Positions 11,039 through 24,621 of a DNA stretch of 64,000 nucleotides are shown here, in pieces. The translations under genes were made by a program, and so were the position numbers. The notes under the pieces are model-generated. The model had not been told where the DNA came from. It worked only from the letters and a program-made list of their open reading frames with translations, and did not search any database. The stretch spans positions 868,001-932,000 of the forward strand of contig JANVAS020000239.1 in NCBI GenBank assembly GCA_027563935.2, read 5' to 3'. The DNA comes from Costus lasius. Its lineage: Eukaryota; Streptophyta; Magnoliopsida; Zingiberales; Costaceae. Numbering within the stretch: position 1 is the first letter of the stretch; each line of letters opens with the position of its first letter.

Positions 11039-14000
11039 ATGGCTACGAACACTGGCGGATTATCACTGCGATCACTCCTTGATAAGGATAAGTTAGTTGG
11101 AACTAACTTTATGGACTGGCATCGGAATTTGAGGATAGTCCTCAAGCTCGAGAAGAAGCTGTATGTCCTTGAATAGCCTCTTCCTGCGGCTCCTCCGCCT
11201 AATGCCCGAACGGCAGACAGAGATGCTTATAGAAAGCATCAGGATGACTCTTTGGAGGTTGCATGTCTTATGCTAGCCAGTATGGCACCAGAACTGCAGG
11301 TGCAATATGAGGAGCAGAACGCTTTTCAGATGATTACTCGTCTAAAACAGATGTTCGAGGCTCAGGCTAGAACTGAGAGATTTGACACCGCCAAAGCAGT
11401 CTTTCGATGCAAGTTCTCTGAAGGTGCACCAGTGAGACCCCATGTTCTCAAACTCATTGGGAATGTGGATCATCTCAGGAGACTGGGACACACCATAGAC
11501 AACGAGTTGGTTGTGGATCTTATTCTTCATTCCCTGCCCCCTAGCTTCAGTCCGTTTATCATTAACTTCAACATGAACCGGATTGAGTGCACACGGGAGG
11601 AATTGATGAATATGCTCCAAACAGTCGAGCGAGAGATGGGTAAGACCAAACCCAATTCTGTTCTTTTGGTCCCTGCGACCAAGAAGATAAAGAAGAAGGG
11701 TAAGGCACGTGCTAAGAGCAGTGCCAGAGGTCCTACCAAAGCACTGAAGAAAAGGGCGAAGAAGTCAAAGGAACAAAAGTGTTTCCACTGTGGCGAGCAG
11801 GGCCACTGGAGAAGGGACTGCAGGCAGCTTCAGAATGAGGAGAAGAAAGGCTTGGCCTTAACTTCTAGCTTAGGTATTTATGTTACAGAAGTCAACCTTT
11901 CTACTTCTATGTCATGGGTATTGGATACCGCATGTGGAGCTCATATTTGTACAAATATGCAGGGGCTCAAGAAAAGTAGATCGGTGCGGCCTGGAGAGAT
12001 TGACCTACGCGTTGGAAACGGGGCACAGGTTGCTACTGTTGCTGTAGGCGTTTTGACTCTCTCCTTGCCTTCTGGACTTCAATTAGAACTAGACAATTGC
12101 TTTTGTGTACCTTCACTAACAAAGAACATTGTATCCATTCCTTGCTTGGTGAGGAAAGGATTTAAATTTGAAATAAATAAGAACTCCTGTTCTTTTTCAT
12201 TTGCAAATATGTTCTATGGGAAGGGTACTTTGTGCAATGGTCTATATATCTTGGATATGGAAAGTTCTATTTGTAACATAAGCAATAAGAAGACCAAACT
12301 GAGTGGTTCAGTTGGTGCTTTCCTATGGCACTGTCGATTAGCCCATATAAACAAGAATCGCATCCAACAACTCAATGCAAATGGATTGTTAGATTCAAGT
12401 TCCTTGGAGGAATTTGATACTTGTGAACCTTGTTTATTAGGGAAGATGACAAAGGCGCCCTTCACCAAGATTGGTGAAAGGGCAGAAGGTTTATTGGATC
12501 TCATACATACTGATGTGTGTGGGCCCTTCAATAAACAAGCCAGATGAGAGTACAGCTACTTCATTACCTTTACTGATGACTTCAGTAGGTATGGTTATGT
12601 CTACTTAATGAGACATAAATCTGAATCCTTTGAGAAATTCAAGGAGTTCAAGAATGAAGCAGAGAACCAGCTTGGAAGATCCATTAAAGCTCTTCGATCA
12701 GATCGAGGTGGAGAATACCTGAGTGGTGAGTTCTTTGACTATCTGAGAGAGTGTGGGATCATATCCCAACTCACTCCTCCTGGAACACCTCAATGGAATG
12801 GTGTGTCTGAAAGGAGAAATCGAACTTTATTGGATATGGTTCGATCCATGATGAGTCATGCAACTCTACCTTCATCATTCTGGGGGCATGCACTAGAAAC
12901 AGCTTCTCTAATACTGAATAATGTTCCATCTAAGAGTGTCTTCAAAATACCATATGAGGTATGAAGTGGAAGACGCCCTAATCTCACGTTTATCAAGATC
13001 TGGGGATGTGAGGCTTATGTCAAACGTCAGGATTCTAGCAAGCTAGAACCTAGATCTGATAAGTGTGTGTTTGTGGGGTATCCTAAGGAAACTAAAGGAT
13101 ACTACTTCTATGTCCCAACCGAGAACAAAGTTTTTGTTGCTCAGGGTGCTGTCTTTCTAGAGAAAGAATTTCTTATGAAAGAAGTTAGTGGGAGGAAGTT
13201 TGACTTGGATGAGGTCCAAGTGCAAGCACAAGACAAAGAGATGGAATCTGAGCCACCTGCACCGGTTGCTAGGCAACCTGAGGCTCAGACACAGGTCCCG
13301 CGTAGGTCTGGGAGAATTTGTCGTGCACCTGAAAGATATGGGTGGCTACCGACCCAACACGATGTGATCTTCATCATTGAGGATGAACCTAGAACCTATG
13401 ATGAGGCGGTCAGTGGACCGGACTCCGAGAAATGGCTTGACGCCATGAGATCTGAGATGGATTCCATGTCGGCTAACCAAGTCTGGGATTTAGTTGAGCT
13501 GCCTGATGGGGTAAAACCCATAGGGTGTAAATGGGTCTTCAAGAAGAAGACAGACATGGATGGCAAAATAGTTACCTATAAGGGTAGACTAGTGGCTAAA
13601 GGATTTAAACAAGTCCACGGGGTGGACTATGATGAAACCTTTTCGCCAGTTGCCATGATTAAATCCATTCGGATTCTGCTTGCTATAGCTGCATATCATG
13701 ACTATGAGATATGGCAGATGGATGTGAAAACAGCGTTCCTTAACGGGAAGCTAACTGAGGATGTGTATATGACACAACCTGATGGCTTCATCCATCCTGC
13801 AGAGGCTAATAAGGTCTGCAGGCTAAAGAGGTCCATCTATGGATTAAAGCAAGCATCTCGAAGTTGGAATCTTCGATTTGATGAGACCGTGAGAGATTAT
13901 GGCTTTATCAAAAGCGAAGATGACGCCTGTGTATACAGAAAATTCAGTGGGAGCTTGGTAATTTTTCTGGTCCTGTATGTTGATGACATACTGCTCATCG

Positions 14001-14959
14001 GAAACGACATCCCTAGTCTTCAAGCTGTGAAGACATGGTTGGGGAAGTGTTTCGAGATGAAAGACTTAGGGGAGGCCGCCTATATTCTAGGCGTGAGGAT
14101 CTACCGGGATAGATCCAAGAGGCTCTTGGCCCTTAGTCAAAGTACTTACATTGATAAGGTACTGGAGAGGTTCTACATGTAGCAATCCAAGAAAGGATAC
14201 CTTCCAGTGAGACATGGCCTTACTCTCTCAAAGAGCCAGTGTCCTACAACACAGGCTGAGAGGGATGACATGAGTCGAATTCCTTATGCTTCGGCAGTAG
14301 GATCGATCATGTATGCAATGTTATGTACTAGACCAGATGTGGCATATGCTGTGAGCATTACCAGCCGATACCAATCCAATCCAGGTCTACAGCACTGGGT
14401 GGCTGTGAAGAACATCCTAAAGTATCTGAAAAGAACTAAGGATTTGTTCTTGGTCTATGGGGGACAGGAAGAGATCAGTATGCAGGGCTATACTGACGCA
14501 TCATTCCAGTCTGACCCTGACGACTTTAGATCGCAGGCCGGCTATGTGTTCAAGATAAATGGAGGCGCTGTATGTTGGAAAAGCTTCAAGCAATCCACCA
14601 TAGCAGATTCTACAACCGAAACTGAGTATGTGGCTGCTTCTGAGGCAGCCAAGGAAGCTGTTTGGATAAGGAAGTTCTTATGTGATCTTCAAGTGGTACC
14701 TAGTGCAATGGATCCCATTGAACTCTACTGTGACAACAATGGAGCAATTGTACAAGCCAAGGAACCACGGTCTCATCAAAGATCCAAACACATACTCAGA
14801 AGATTTCACCTGATCAGAGAGATCATTGACAGAGGTGATGTCAAGATTAGCAGAGTAGACACAGAGAACAATCTGGCAGACCCATTGACCAAGGCTTTGG
14901 CCCAGCAGAAGCATGATGGTCACGCTAGAGATATGGGGTTTAGATTCCTCAACTTCTAG
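11039..14959 (+). pseudogene. B gag-pol polyprotein with four nonsense codons
   Basis: One frame of 1,306 codons with no frameshift, colinear with the A polyproteins but clearly diverged. In order it has Gag, a CCHC zinc knuckle (motif near 11780-11825), a DTACG-type aspartic protease start, an HHCC integrase zinc domain, the DD35E integrase core, copia RT with a YVDD box (near 13975-13990) and RNase H ending in a typical LADPLTK tail. Stops interrupt it at 11174-11176 (TAG), 12545-12547 (TGA), 12962-12964 (TGA, where siblings have Trp) and 14180-14182 (TAG). The start ATG at 11039 has a good plant context (ACAATGGC). An autonomous element once, now dead. Confidence 0.95.
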
Positions 14960-14970
14960 GTCTTAGTGCA

Positions 14971-14980
14971 AGTGGGAGAT
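14971..14980 (+). other. B polypurine tract
   Basis: AGTGGGAGAT immediately before the 3' LTR, the same tract as in family A. It would prime plus-strand DNA synthesis. Confidence 0.8.
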
Positions 14981-16885
14981 TGTTGGTGTATATGCTCTAG
15001 GACCTAGTTTTGGCCGACTTATGTACTACTTGACACTGATATTTATATATCATTCTGGCATTGTCGTTATCATTGTTTGACTACACCTGCGATTGTGTAC
15101 TTACAAGATAATGTCCCTGGAGACAGATTGGATCTGTGCTCGAATTATAATCCCCAGTCGATGTACCTTAGTGGATATGGGACAGCTATGGTACTTGTGA
15201 GACTGGTATGTGGGCTGGTTAGGCACGTGGTGCTAACGCAGACACATGGGTATATCATTGGGGATATACTGGATAGACCCGCTATGAGGCTATGACTTGG
15301 TGTCATGAGTTATCCTCATAAGTGACAGGAGATGCATTGATCCCTTGACTTGAGGTCATTAATCATTCTATATGGTTAGGGACTTGCTTTGATACAACCT
15401 AACACCTTGCCGTAGCTGGGAGGTCATAACGGTTGTTATTGAGCATGTCACGACCCATATGAGAAGATCAATGGACAGACATAGGATTTGCCCCTTCCCT
15501 AAGGAAGTATGATATCCATGGAGCTCCTTTATGGTTCTATGACTGAGAGTGTATGGCCATACCCAGGTAAGAACCTGTTTTAGTCAAAGCCATGTGATTG
15601 GATGAAAACAAGTGGTGACACACTTGTCCAATCGGATATCAGTACGGCAAAGAGACTGTAATGCATCTGTACCTAGTTGCGATGATGGGGATGTCGATGA
15701 CGATATCCATTCCAACGACCTGGGTAGCAGCGATGCACTGCTAGGTGCCACTCACTGCTTGTGATGACCTTTGGTCAGCACTGCCAGCGTCAGAGGAACC
15801 TACAGGGTCGCACACCTTGATACTTGAGTTCTCGTATTGATCGGGAAGCCTTATGATCGAGTTATTGGATAACTCGGATCTAATTGGGAGATTTCATCAG
15901 CGCCAATGGGCCTGATGAGATGGAAGAATGTTATTGGAGCCAAACTTCATTTTTGCAGGTTGACCCGTATTTGACCATGGTTGGTCACATTTGGATTGGG
16001 GTTGCATTGGATTGGATCCAAGTGCTTAATCAACCTATGCAATGATGTTTGGGCTAGCTCATTATCCAATGAGGCCCAATAACATGTTCTCATGAAGAGA
16101 TGAGAGGCTAAAAGGGTATAATGGGGAGAAACATGAACCATTAGGCGCCTAGGGGCATAATGGGGTCATGTTGGCGCCTTTGCTTCATTATGGAAGTAAA
16201 GGGTGCCTCCCCCTCTCTTCCTAGGATGGAATGCATGCCTCTATGGCATTGCTTGAGGCGCAAGGCAAGGCCTTGGCGCACAAGGAAAGGCGTGGGAACA
16301 AAAGGTAAGGTTGAATGAGAATTATGGAAATGTCTTGGAGACTTTCCTTATCTCAAACCTCCTCATCCTAGCCCTACACTTGTCATGATCCTAGCCATTA
16401 CCCTAACCGCCTCTTGCCCTATAAATATGACCCTAGTCGCCCCCTCTTGTGGGCAATTAATCCTTGAAGGCGTGAACACAAGGAGAGGGGCGAGTGCTTG
16501 GAGCAAGGGCGCATCTTCCATAACCGCAAGCCTCTTCCTCCTTTCCTCTTGGCGCAAGGAGATCTAGGGCTTGGCGGCTTGGGCGGTTTTCCTTCTTCAC
16601 TTGGCGCATCTTTTCTCTGAGTGGCGCAAGAGAAGTAAAACATCTCCCTAAGGCTTGGATCTTCTTCCCGAGGCTAGCACCGGGCGTGGAAGAAGAGAAC
16701 TCAAGAGATCCGTGTGTGCGAGACTGCAGAGGGTGAACACTTGGGCGCCTTCATCGACATCGCTCTACATTGCTCTTAAGGTATTTCCTAACTCATCGTG
16801 TTGACTCCCTTGCATGCGATCTTCACTGGATTTTTGGGACTGGCCTGTTTCGGGGACATTCTTCCGCTGCGAAAAATGTATGTCC
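14981..16885 (+). repeat. B 3' LTR, left part (right part at 30789-30835)
   Basis: Starts TGTTGGTGTATATGC directly after the polypurine tract and is interrupted at 16885 by A2. The last 47 bp resume at 30789 and end in CCCAACA. The split is proved by the duplicated TGTCC (16881-16885, 30789-30793) and by the uninterrupted sequence in the 5' remnant. The middle shares ordered blocks with A LTRs, notably TATGGCCATACCCAGG near 15551-15567 and CTTGTCCAAT. The small open frames inside are chance. Confidence 0.93.
16420..16427 (+). promoter_or_regulatory. Probable TATA box of the B LTR promoter
   Basis: TATAAATA, a strong plant TATA match, about 345 bp before the LTR splice-donor-like site. Transcription would start around 16450-16460. 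A1 is inserted 13 bp after the equivalent position in the other B LTR. Confidence 0.5.
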
Positions 16886-18552
16886 TGTTGGGGTATGCGC
16901 TTAAGGCTAATGTTTGAGGCCTTGGGATTATTTCAGTATCATGTATAAACTCTATGTTTATAAAGGCAATGGTTGTTATTCAGGTTGTTACATTATCTGC
17001 TGCAATATGTATACTTCTGAATAATGTCTCAATGCTGTTCAGCTTGGCTGACATGCAGTTTTGTCCTTAGTCGAAATATCTTGGTGAACATGAGACAGCC
17101 TTGATATGATTGAGACTAATATGTGTTCTAATCTTATAGGATGCTTCGAGCATGGAATAAGATGTAGACTCATGGGTACATTGGATGTACTAGACAGACC
17201 CTACTTAGGATATTCAATTGCTTGTCACAATGTGAATAATCCTTGTATGCAAACAAGTGGCATATTTCCTCTGACTTGAGATCACTTGTGTTTCTAAATG
17301 ATGATTGGCATTGTTTTGAGGTAGTTCAATATCATTTGAAACATAATGGTTATAGACTATCTTGGATAATGAGCATGAGTCATGTTAGGGCACTAGTGAT
17401 AGATATAGGATTGCCGTCTCCTTATTTGGAGTGTGATGTTCTGAAGGGGCCCCCTGGATGAGATGATTGAGAAAGTGTATGGCCATACCCAGATGACTAT
17501 GTTCATCTGATCTAATCATTCTCATCATATTGGAAATTACAGGCTTGACACGCTTGTCCAATAAGAACATCCAGTGGCAAAGGAAACACATATGTCAAGT
17601 GACTTGGGTTCACACTTGTGCTGTGGTTTGGGTGTAGTCTTGGAAGACTCTTTCCTTTATATCGGGAGACAGTGATGTGTTGCTAGATACCCCTCACTGA
17701 TCGTGATAACGTAAGTTATCATTACCGACATTTAAAGGAAACCCTTAGGGTCGCACAATTGATGATATGGCTTACTTAAGTCAGATCGTGTGGACTGAAT
17801 TGTTTTGGTTCAGTTTAAAGGGATTTAAACTCTGATTGTAAGTGAGATCTGGTCTGATCATGTTTGATTGATTAGGGCTTGAGATCGGTAAGCTTCGATC
17901 GAGAGAAATGATGCTAGATCAGTGAGATCAAGAGCATCAAGAGATGAATGGTTAGATCTTGAACCTTTTGGTTCAATATGATCTAGGACAATGCTTGGTT
18001 TAATTTGGTATTTGAACCAAATATAATTGAACCGGCTCATCACATGAGCGCATGGTTCAAAAGAAGGAGTTTGCGGTTGGTTCATGATCGCATGAACGCA
18101 TGAAGTGATGACTTGCTATTTTTGGAAGTCATGGTTTCCAAAATAGACTTCACGCCTCACGTTCGAGAAGAACATTTGCCTCTCTTCTCTTTTCGATGCC
18201 TCTCTCATGTGAGGATAGTCTTCATGCCTAGGAGGTTGTGTGACAAGCAAAAGACATCATCACATTCCCTTCACTCGATCAGGAGACTTGGAGATCCTTG
18301 CTAGCACAAGGAACGACAAGGAGATAGCCATCTCTCGTCTTGTGTGCAATTGCCTTTGGAGAAGAAGCACACGCCTCTTTCCTTCCAAGTCGCCATCCAA
18401 GCAATGGCAATGGTATGATCCTTGTGTTGATCTATTCAAATTGTTAAGTTGATCTATGTTCATACATGCGATCCTAGGAAACCCTAGATTCTGCCCATGC
18501 AAATTTTTATATGCGCATGCTTTAGGGTTTCGCCCCCTTAGTGGAACTTTCA
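16886..18552 (+). repeat. A2 5' LTR
   Basis: 1,667 bp, TG...CA, followed by the PBS at 18555-18566 (TGGTATCAGAGC). It differs from the A2 3' LTR by scattered substitutions (for example GCGCTTAAGG versus CCCTTAATG near the start), so the insertion is not recent. It has ATG at 18404 with the GTATGA donor at 18413. Confidence 0.95.
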
Positions 18553-19372
18553 ATTGGTATCAGAGCCTAGTTCCTTGTATGATTCATATGATTTCTTATA
18601 GTGATCCTTGTAAGAGTAGATCTAAACCTAAGCAACATGCGTAAATACATGCTAGTTATGAAATGTTGGCACATGTATGATTTTCATGTTTATACATGTT
18701 ACTTATTGGCGCATGATGTTTGTTTGCGCTTTGTTCAAATGTTTTTGTCAAAACATTACTTGCGCGCCCCTCATTACATCTAAGCGCCTGCTTTAAAATC
18801 TTAGATGGGTTATTAGGGTTGAAGTCATCGTCCAGTATAGACCCAACGGTCTGATCAGACCATCTGACAGCCTAGATGGGGCGACCAGATGGCACCTATG
18901 CGCAAGCTGTGGTGGCTATTGGTCGACTGCAGAAAGGCGTGTAGCGATGTCTGATTGAGACAACCAGTGAATGCTCATGATTAAGGCCCGGGGTCACACC
19001 CGCTTGCCAGAACTCTTGAGGGACGTTCAGCCCTTAACGCATGCATTGTTGACCATGAGGTCGACTCAAGTCGGTTATGTAAGATCCAAGGATCTTAAGT
19101 CCTGGTAAGCATTATTTGGATTTAAATAAAATCATTAGCTGTGATATATTATTTGGATTCAAGTAAAATTTATTGAATGCTAATTAACTAGCTTGTTGAT
19201 TGTTTAATTGTAATTATTTGATTTGAGTCTATTTGGTTGTTAATTTATTGTAAATTAATTAGAGATTATTTGTTTGATTATTGGCTGTTAATTTATGATA
19301 AATTATTATTGGTTGTTCATGATAAATTAATTAGGATTTATGGTTGTAAATTGTAAGTTAATTAATTTGAAC

Positions 19373-19460
19373 TTATTGGTTAATTAATTAGACCTTATTG
19401 GTTAATTAATTAAATCCTTATTGGATATTAATTAAATCCTTATTGGATTTGTGTTTAAGT
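19373..19460 (+). repeat. Short AT-rich direct repeats in G2
   Basis: Repeats of CTTATTGG followed by TTAATTAATTA-type sequence, about 20 bp apart, at the 5' end of the LTR. A degenerate version is in G1 at about 4830-5020. Confidence 0.5.
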
Positions 19461-20925
19461 GAAATAATTAATTGGATATTAGATTTAAAATTCAAATTAT
19501 TAGTTAAATGGATTAAGTCCTAATCGGATTAACTAATTGGGTTTTAAAATTCAAATTTAGTTAGTTAAATGGGTTAAACCTATTTGAATTAATGGGTTAA
19601 TGGGTTTAAAATTTTAAAATCCAAAGTTTAAGTGGGAATTGCGCTTAGGGTAAGAGTTTTTGGCGATTTTGGCTTGAGGAAAATTGTGGGCGACGGCTTG
19701 AGAAGAAGTGGCGATTCTTGAAGAGTTTTGAGGTGATTTTCTTCATCTTCTTCCCTTGGCGATTTTTCCTTGAAGAGAAGAAATTCCTTTGGCGAGTTCT
19801 TGAAGATTTTTGGGCGACTTAAAAGCTTTAGATGATTTCTTTTGTGGAGAATTTTCGGTTTAAGAGGTGAGTGGTGTGTCTTTTCGATTCCTAGCAATTT
19901 GGTTGTATTAATTAATGAGTTAGATTGATTGGAAAGTTTTATCATGCTAAAAACCGAATTTGAGCCATTCATTTATGAAAACCGAAATTTGATATTAATC
20001 TTGATATTGTGGTTAACATGTTTACATGTGAATTGAATCTTGATATTTCTCCATGAAAAGTTAGTTTAGGGTATTTTCCATGAAAACCGAATTTAAGGCA
20101 TATCTCCATGAAAACCGAATTTAGGGTAATTATTGTGTGGAGTTTAGGAAGCATTAAATCATTGATCTTGAGTATGAAATTCTTGTTAACTAAGGTGTTA
20201 ATTAAGGTGTATTTTTAAATTGATATTATGTTTGAAACCGTGGGTTACATGTGTGATTTGTAAAGCAATTATGCTTTAATTTTATGTTGATTTTTGGGGC
20301 GCATGATAAATGTTATATGTCGAATTTTATGGATGCTTGATAAATTGCCAATAATGTTATGTTGTAAAACTCATGTTTATTTAATTAAGATCATGTAATC
20401 ATGTTTGAGAACATTGGGTGATAATTTAGCAAAATTACACTGAACTGACCAGCCTGAAATTTAAGGACTACACTATATTCGGTGATATTCGAATATAAAA
20501 TATTATGTGTTATGTTATATGATTTTGAGCAATATGAGTGATATAACTGTTATTTTGAACAATATGTGTGGTTATGTGAATTTGGAAAATTGTGGGTTAT
20601 GTGAATTTGGAAAATTATGTGATTATGTGATGGTTAGGACTAAGGCTAGGTGTAACTATGAACTCAAGGGGATAGTCCTTATGTGTTATGTTAAGGGTTT
20701 GAATTTCAGCCCTGTATTGTGATATGTGAGGAGGTTGATGTTCAGCCTGCCTATTATGATTATTGTGATGGGGGTTGATGCCTGCCCGATACGATTTTTG
20801 TGATGACTATCCTAGAGTCTAGTTGACACTTAGGAGTCCACCTTTGTGAAATATGTTCACCTTTGTGAAATATGAAATAAGATATGTCTGTTGTCCAGTA
20901 GGAACCTTTTGGGAGAACGGGTTTT

Positions 20926-21208
20926 GACGCAAAGTGCCATGTCTTGGTCGGACAGGGGCCACCTCTTGATGTCATTTCTCTTTTATGTGATGGGGTAATA
21001 TAAGACGCAAAGTGCCATGTCTTGATCAGACAGGGGCCACCTCTTGATGTCATTACTCTTATATGTGATGGGGTGATATAAGACGCAAAGTGCCATGTCT
21101 TGATCAGACAGGGGCCACCTCTTGATGTCATCACTCTTTTATGTTATGGGGTGAGAGAGCAAAGTGCCACGTCGTGACCTGGCGGGGGCCACCTCTTGAT
21201 TCTACTCA
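20926..21208 (+). repeat. Four-unit tandem repeat in G2 (about 78 bp)
   Basis: Counterpart of the G1 array. Each unit holds GCAAAGTGCCA, then a CGTC or TGTC block, then GGGGCCACCTCTTGAT. Only the last unit keeps the intact GCCACGTCGTGAC; the other three carry GCCATGTC, which looks like decay by C-to-T change at the ACGT core. Confidence 0.8.
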
Positions 21209-23497
21209 CTATCCATGTTTATGTGTTGCATGAGATTTTGCAGCTCCCAGTGCTTTGGCCAAGCCGGGTTAGACCATATTGGTCACTACTGAATATGCTG
21301 GACAACTAGGTTAATTAAGTATGGTGTGTTTAGTTGGTTTAGAATATATGTGTTTAATTGGGTTAGAGTAAAACTCTAGAACCTGAATTTGTTATATGCT
21401 AGTGTGTACATTTAACTGTCTATATGACTTCTGTTTCTTTATTTTGTTATATGTTGACATAATGTTCTGTTAAATGTTTTTAAAAATAATCTGCCTATAT
21501 TTTTGAATGTATGTTATGGATGGTCGATTTAGGCTATCCACTCACTGGGCTGTGTAGCTCACCCCTCACTATTTTCAGGCATAGAGCAAGGGCGCATGTC
21601 TTGAGTGCATTGGCGTGGATAATATGCTGTTTGCTGTTTTAAGAATTTTTTTATGCTTAATTCTTGGGGCCGGTTGTGGCCTTAACATAAACTATATGAA
21701 CTATGTGAATCATGAGACTATGTGAACTATGTGAAGTATGTTGCCAGTTATGGCAGTCTTATGAGTTTGATTTTTGTGTCACCGCGGGCTTCAGCCTGGT
21801 TTCGGTGTTTGGTATGAGTTTATGAAATCGATTTTGTGATTGTGTTTTGAATTTCGGCTTGTTGTATATTCTGTGCAATCGGTTTTGATATACCCTGTAA
21901 CTTGCATATGTCTAGTGCAAGTATTGCCTGGTGGCAGGTACCTTTATGGATTTTATGAATTTGAATCGGTTTTGATATAACTGTTGCCTTGCATATGTCT
22001 AGTGCAAGGATTGCGTGGTGGCAGGTACCCTTATGTGATTTATGAGATTTGTGTTTTGTGAATTTGTATGTATGGATTTATGGAAATTTTCAGATCGTGT
22101 TTTTCTTGAACTCGGTTTTACCTAGCATATGATCGATCTTATATGAAACATCCTGTTTCTTTTATGAAATGTGCCATTAGTTTGGGGTTAAGAATGTGGG
22201 ATGTTACAGGTTATGACTTGGTACATGCAAGGGCAGTGGGTCTGACTAGGTCTGATGAGTGGATCCCTATTAATGGACCGTTGTAAGGTAGTAGGGCACA
22301 TAAGGAAATAAAATGAAGCCAATGGGTTTTTCGAAAATTTTATTTTCTTGATTGGATCACTTGATGTTTGTATAACATGATTGAGTGTTTATTTAATCTT
22401 ATGTGGGCTGCCCAAAATTTAATGTGTGCTGTGCTGGGGCCTGCGTGCCTGGATTATTATTTGTAAATTATTGTGATCTGCACATCACATTTTTAATTAA
22501 TTTATAAAGTGTAATTGACCTGCGTGTCAATCATGTCAAGATAGATTAAATTGTAATTTAATCAGACATGAGCACAGAGCACACATGGTAGAGGCGAATG
22601 CAGCAAGTGGCTTCACCAGTGGGAGGACTAGGGTTCGACTCTAGGACAGGCGCATGTTACCTGGTGGGCGCATCTCAGCTGCCAAGGGCGCTTGGGCCCG
22701 GGTTGGGCCAGATGAAATGCTAAAGACCCTTGAAGAGCTCAAGTGAAGACTTAAGTTAAATTAGGGTCTTACTTAGGCTCAATGGGCTTTTACCACATAA
22801 GATAATCATGCTTTCAATTTACTGTTTAAGTAATTTATTAACTGCATGATTTATTCTTCTGCTATCACCATAGGAATTGTATGATAGTAAGAAGATAAAG
22901 GACCGTTAAAATCCAACGTTAAATAACAAGCACGTAAGCCTTCTGACGCGAAACCTCACTGTTCTGACTATCGTTGGGGCCGTGTTGTACCCACTCAGTG
23001 GGCACGCCCATCTATCTTCAGACGGTGTGTGATTACACCTGCGTGTTACAGAGAAGGGATTTATCGCTTCTCGCTGCTCACCATAGCACGTGGTGGTCCA
23101 GGGAGTAGGTCGGGTCAGCTTGACCACGTAGGCTACATATTGAGCATATGGTAGCCATATGGAGGCAGCCATCTGTGGGATCAGAGACTGTGTTGTACCA
23201 ACTCAGTTGGCACAGTCTGCTGGATTGCCCAGATGAAGGGGAATCGCACGGGTTGGCGATTGGCAGGGATTGCCTACCAGAAATTAGTGCTTGTACTCTC
23301 TGTGCATCTTATCTCGCCTGAACGGGACGCGGAGATCAAGTATGAAATCGGGATCCCATCTCACTAAAAGAGTTTTACTCTTTCGGACTGTTTTACTGGA
23401 TTTTTCAGTCAGATAAAATAGTGAGAAAAGAATCATTCTTAAGTCCTGGATTGATTCTAACATTGATACTGACCTTGCTGTTCTTGCATTGTTGTAG

Positions 23498-24621
23498 ATT
23501 ACTGCAGCAACGAACACCATAGCATTCAATGTGCGATCCCTACTGGAAAGGGAGAAGTTTGCTGGGCCAAACTTCTCAGACTGGTACGGACACCTTAAGA
23601 TTGTTCTTAAGGCTGAGAGGAAACTGTATGTCCTCGAGACGGCAATACCGCCTCAACCCGCTGCGAACGCCGCAAGGGCGGTTCGGGAAGCTTATGAGAA
23701 GCATGTCAATGATAGCATTGATGTCGCTTGCCTTATGCTTTCGTCTATGACGCCAGAGCTTCAGCGTCAGCATGAAGATTTATCTGCTATTGAAATTATA
23801 GCAAATCTCAAGATGCTGTATGCTGCACAGGCAAGGACTGAACGCTATAATTTGACGAAACTTTTCTTTCAGAGCAAACTGACTGAAGGGAGTCCAGTGG
23901 GAGCTCACGTACTCAAGATGATTGGGTACAAGGAGGCTCTAGAGAAACTGGGACACACCATCAATCAGGAGCTTGTTGTAGACATCATCTTGCAGTCTCT
24001 CCCGGCCTCTTTCGATCCGTTCATCATTAATTTTAATATGAACAAGATCGACTGTACCCCGGCAGAGTTACTGAACATGCTCTTGACTACAGAGCAGACT
24101 CAGTCTCGTGAGAAGGGAATGCCTTCATCCTCTGTCCTAATGGTTCCTTCTAGGAACAAGAAGAAGGGGAAGAAGGGCAAAGCCCCTATCAAGAGCTACA
24201 ACAAGGCTCTAAAGCAAAAGATAAAGCGGTCAAAGGAATACAGATGTTTCCATTGTGGCCAGCTGGGTCACTGGAAAAAGGACTGTAAAGCGCTCCAAGG
24301 AGACAAGAAGGGAAGCAAGCCTTTCGCTTCTGGCTCAGGTATTTTCGTGACTGAAGTAATGGTATCTTCTTCTTCTATTTCATGGGTGTTGGACACTGCA
24401 TGTGGAGTTCACATTTGTTCAAATGTACAGGAACTCAAGAGAAGAAGACAGGTGGGACAGTATGAGGTGGACCTACGAGTAGGAAACGGCGCACGGGTTG
24501 CTGCTGTTGCTGTAGGAGAATATCACATCTCTTTACCATCTGGTCCTGTATTAGAACTTGACAATTGTTATTTTGTACCGAGCATAACTAAGAATATTAT
24601 CTCTATTCCTGCTCTTGTCAG
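23498..24621 (+). pseudogene. A2 gag-pol, first part (Gag, zinc knuckle, protease)
   Basis: Opens after the acceptor-like site at 23497. The ATG used as the apparent gag start in the other A copies is ATA here (23519-23521), yet the frame upstream is open to the acceptor and would still be entered by splicing from the LTR ATG. Gag and an intact CCHC knuckle follow (near 24244-24285), then the DTACG protease motif (near 24391). The frame is cut at 24621 by a reversed solo A LTR, flanked by duplicated GTCAG. It continues at 26319. Confidence 0.93.

Larger units (their letters stand above)
19078..22208 (+). mobile_element. G2: solo LTR of a Ty3/gypsy-like element in the A2 leader
   Basis: 3,131 bp, TGTAAGATCC...GATGTTACA, flanked by 5-bp duplications GGTTA (19073-19077, 22209-22213). 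Homologous along its length to G1, in the same orientation relative to its host, but inserted 118 bp away on the leader map, hence independent. No coding domain, PBS or internal region. AT-rich in its first 550 bp. The ORF at 19972-19628 and its G1 counterpart at 4414-4596 lie on the antisense strand and resemble no known domain. Confidence 0.8.
18553..23497 (+). other. A2 5' leader with PBS, interrupted by G2
   Basis: PBS at 18555-18566. About 1.8 kb of leader once G2 is excluded. The three-hairpin block lies at about 22985-23330 and the T-arm-like hairpin near 22625-22645. The branch point CTGAC and acceptor-like GTTGTAG end at 23497. No supported ORF. Confidence 0.75.

Noticed and set aside
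20926..21208. CRISPR-like array
   Set aside because: Contiguous imperfect ~78-bp tandem units with no spacers, in a plant LTR.
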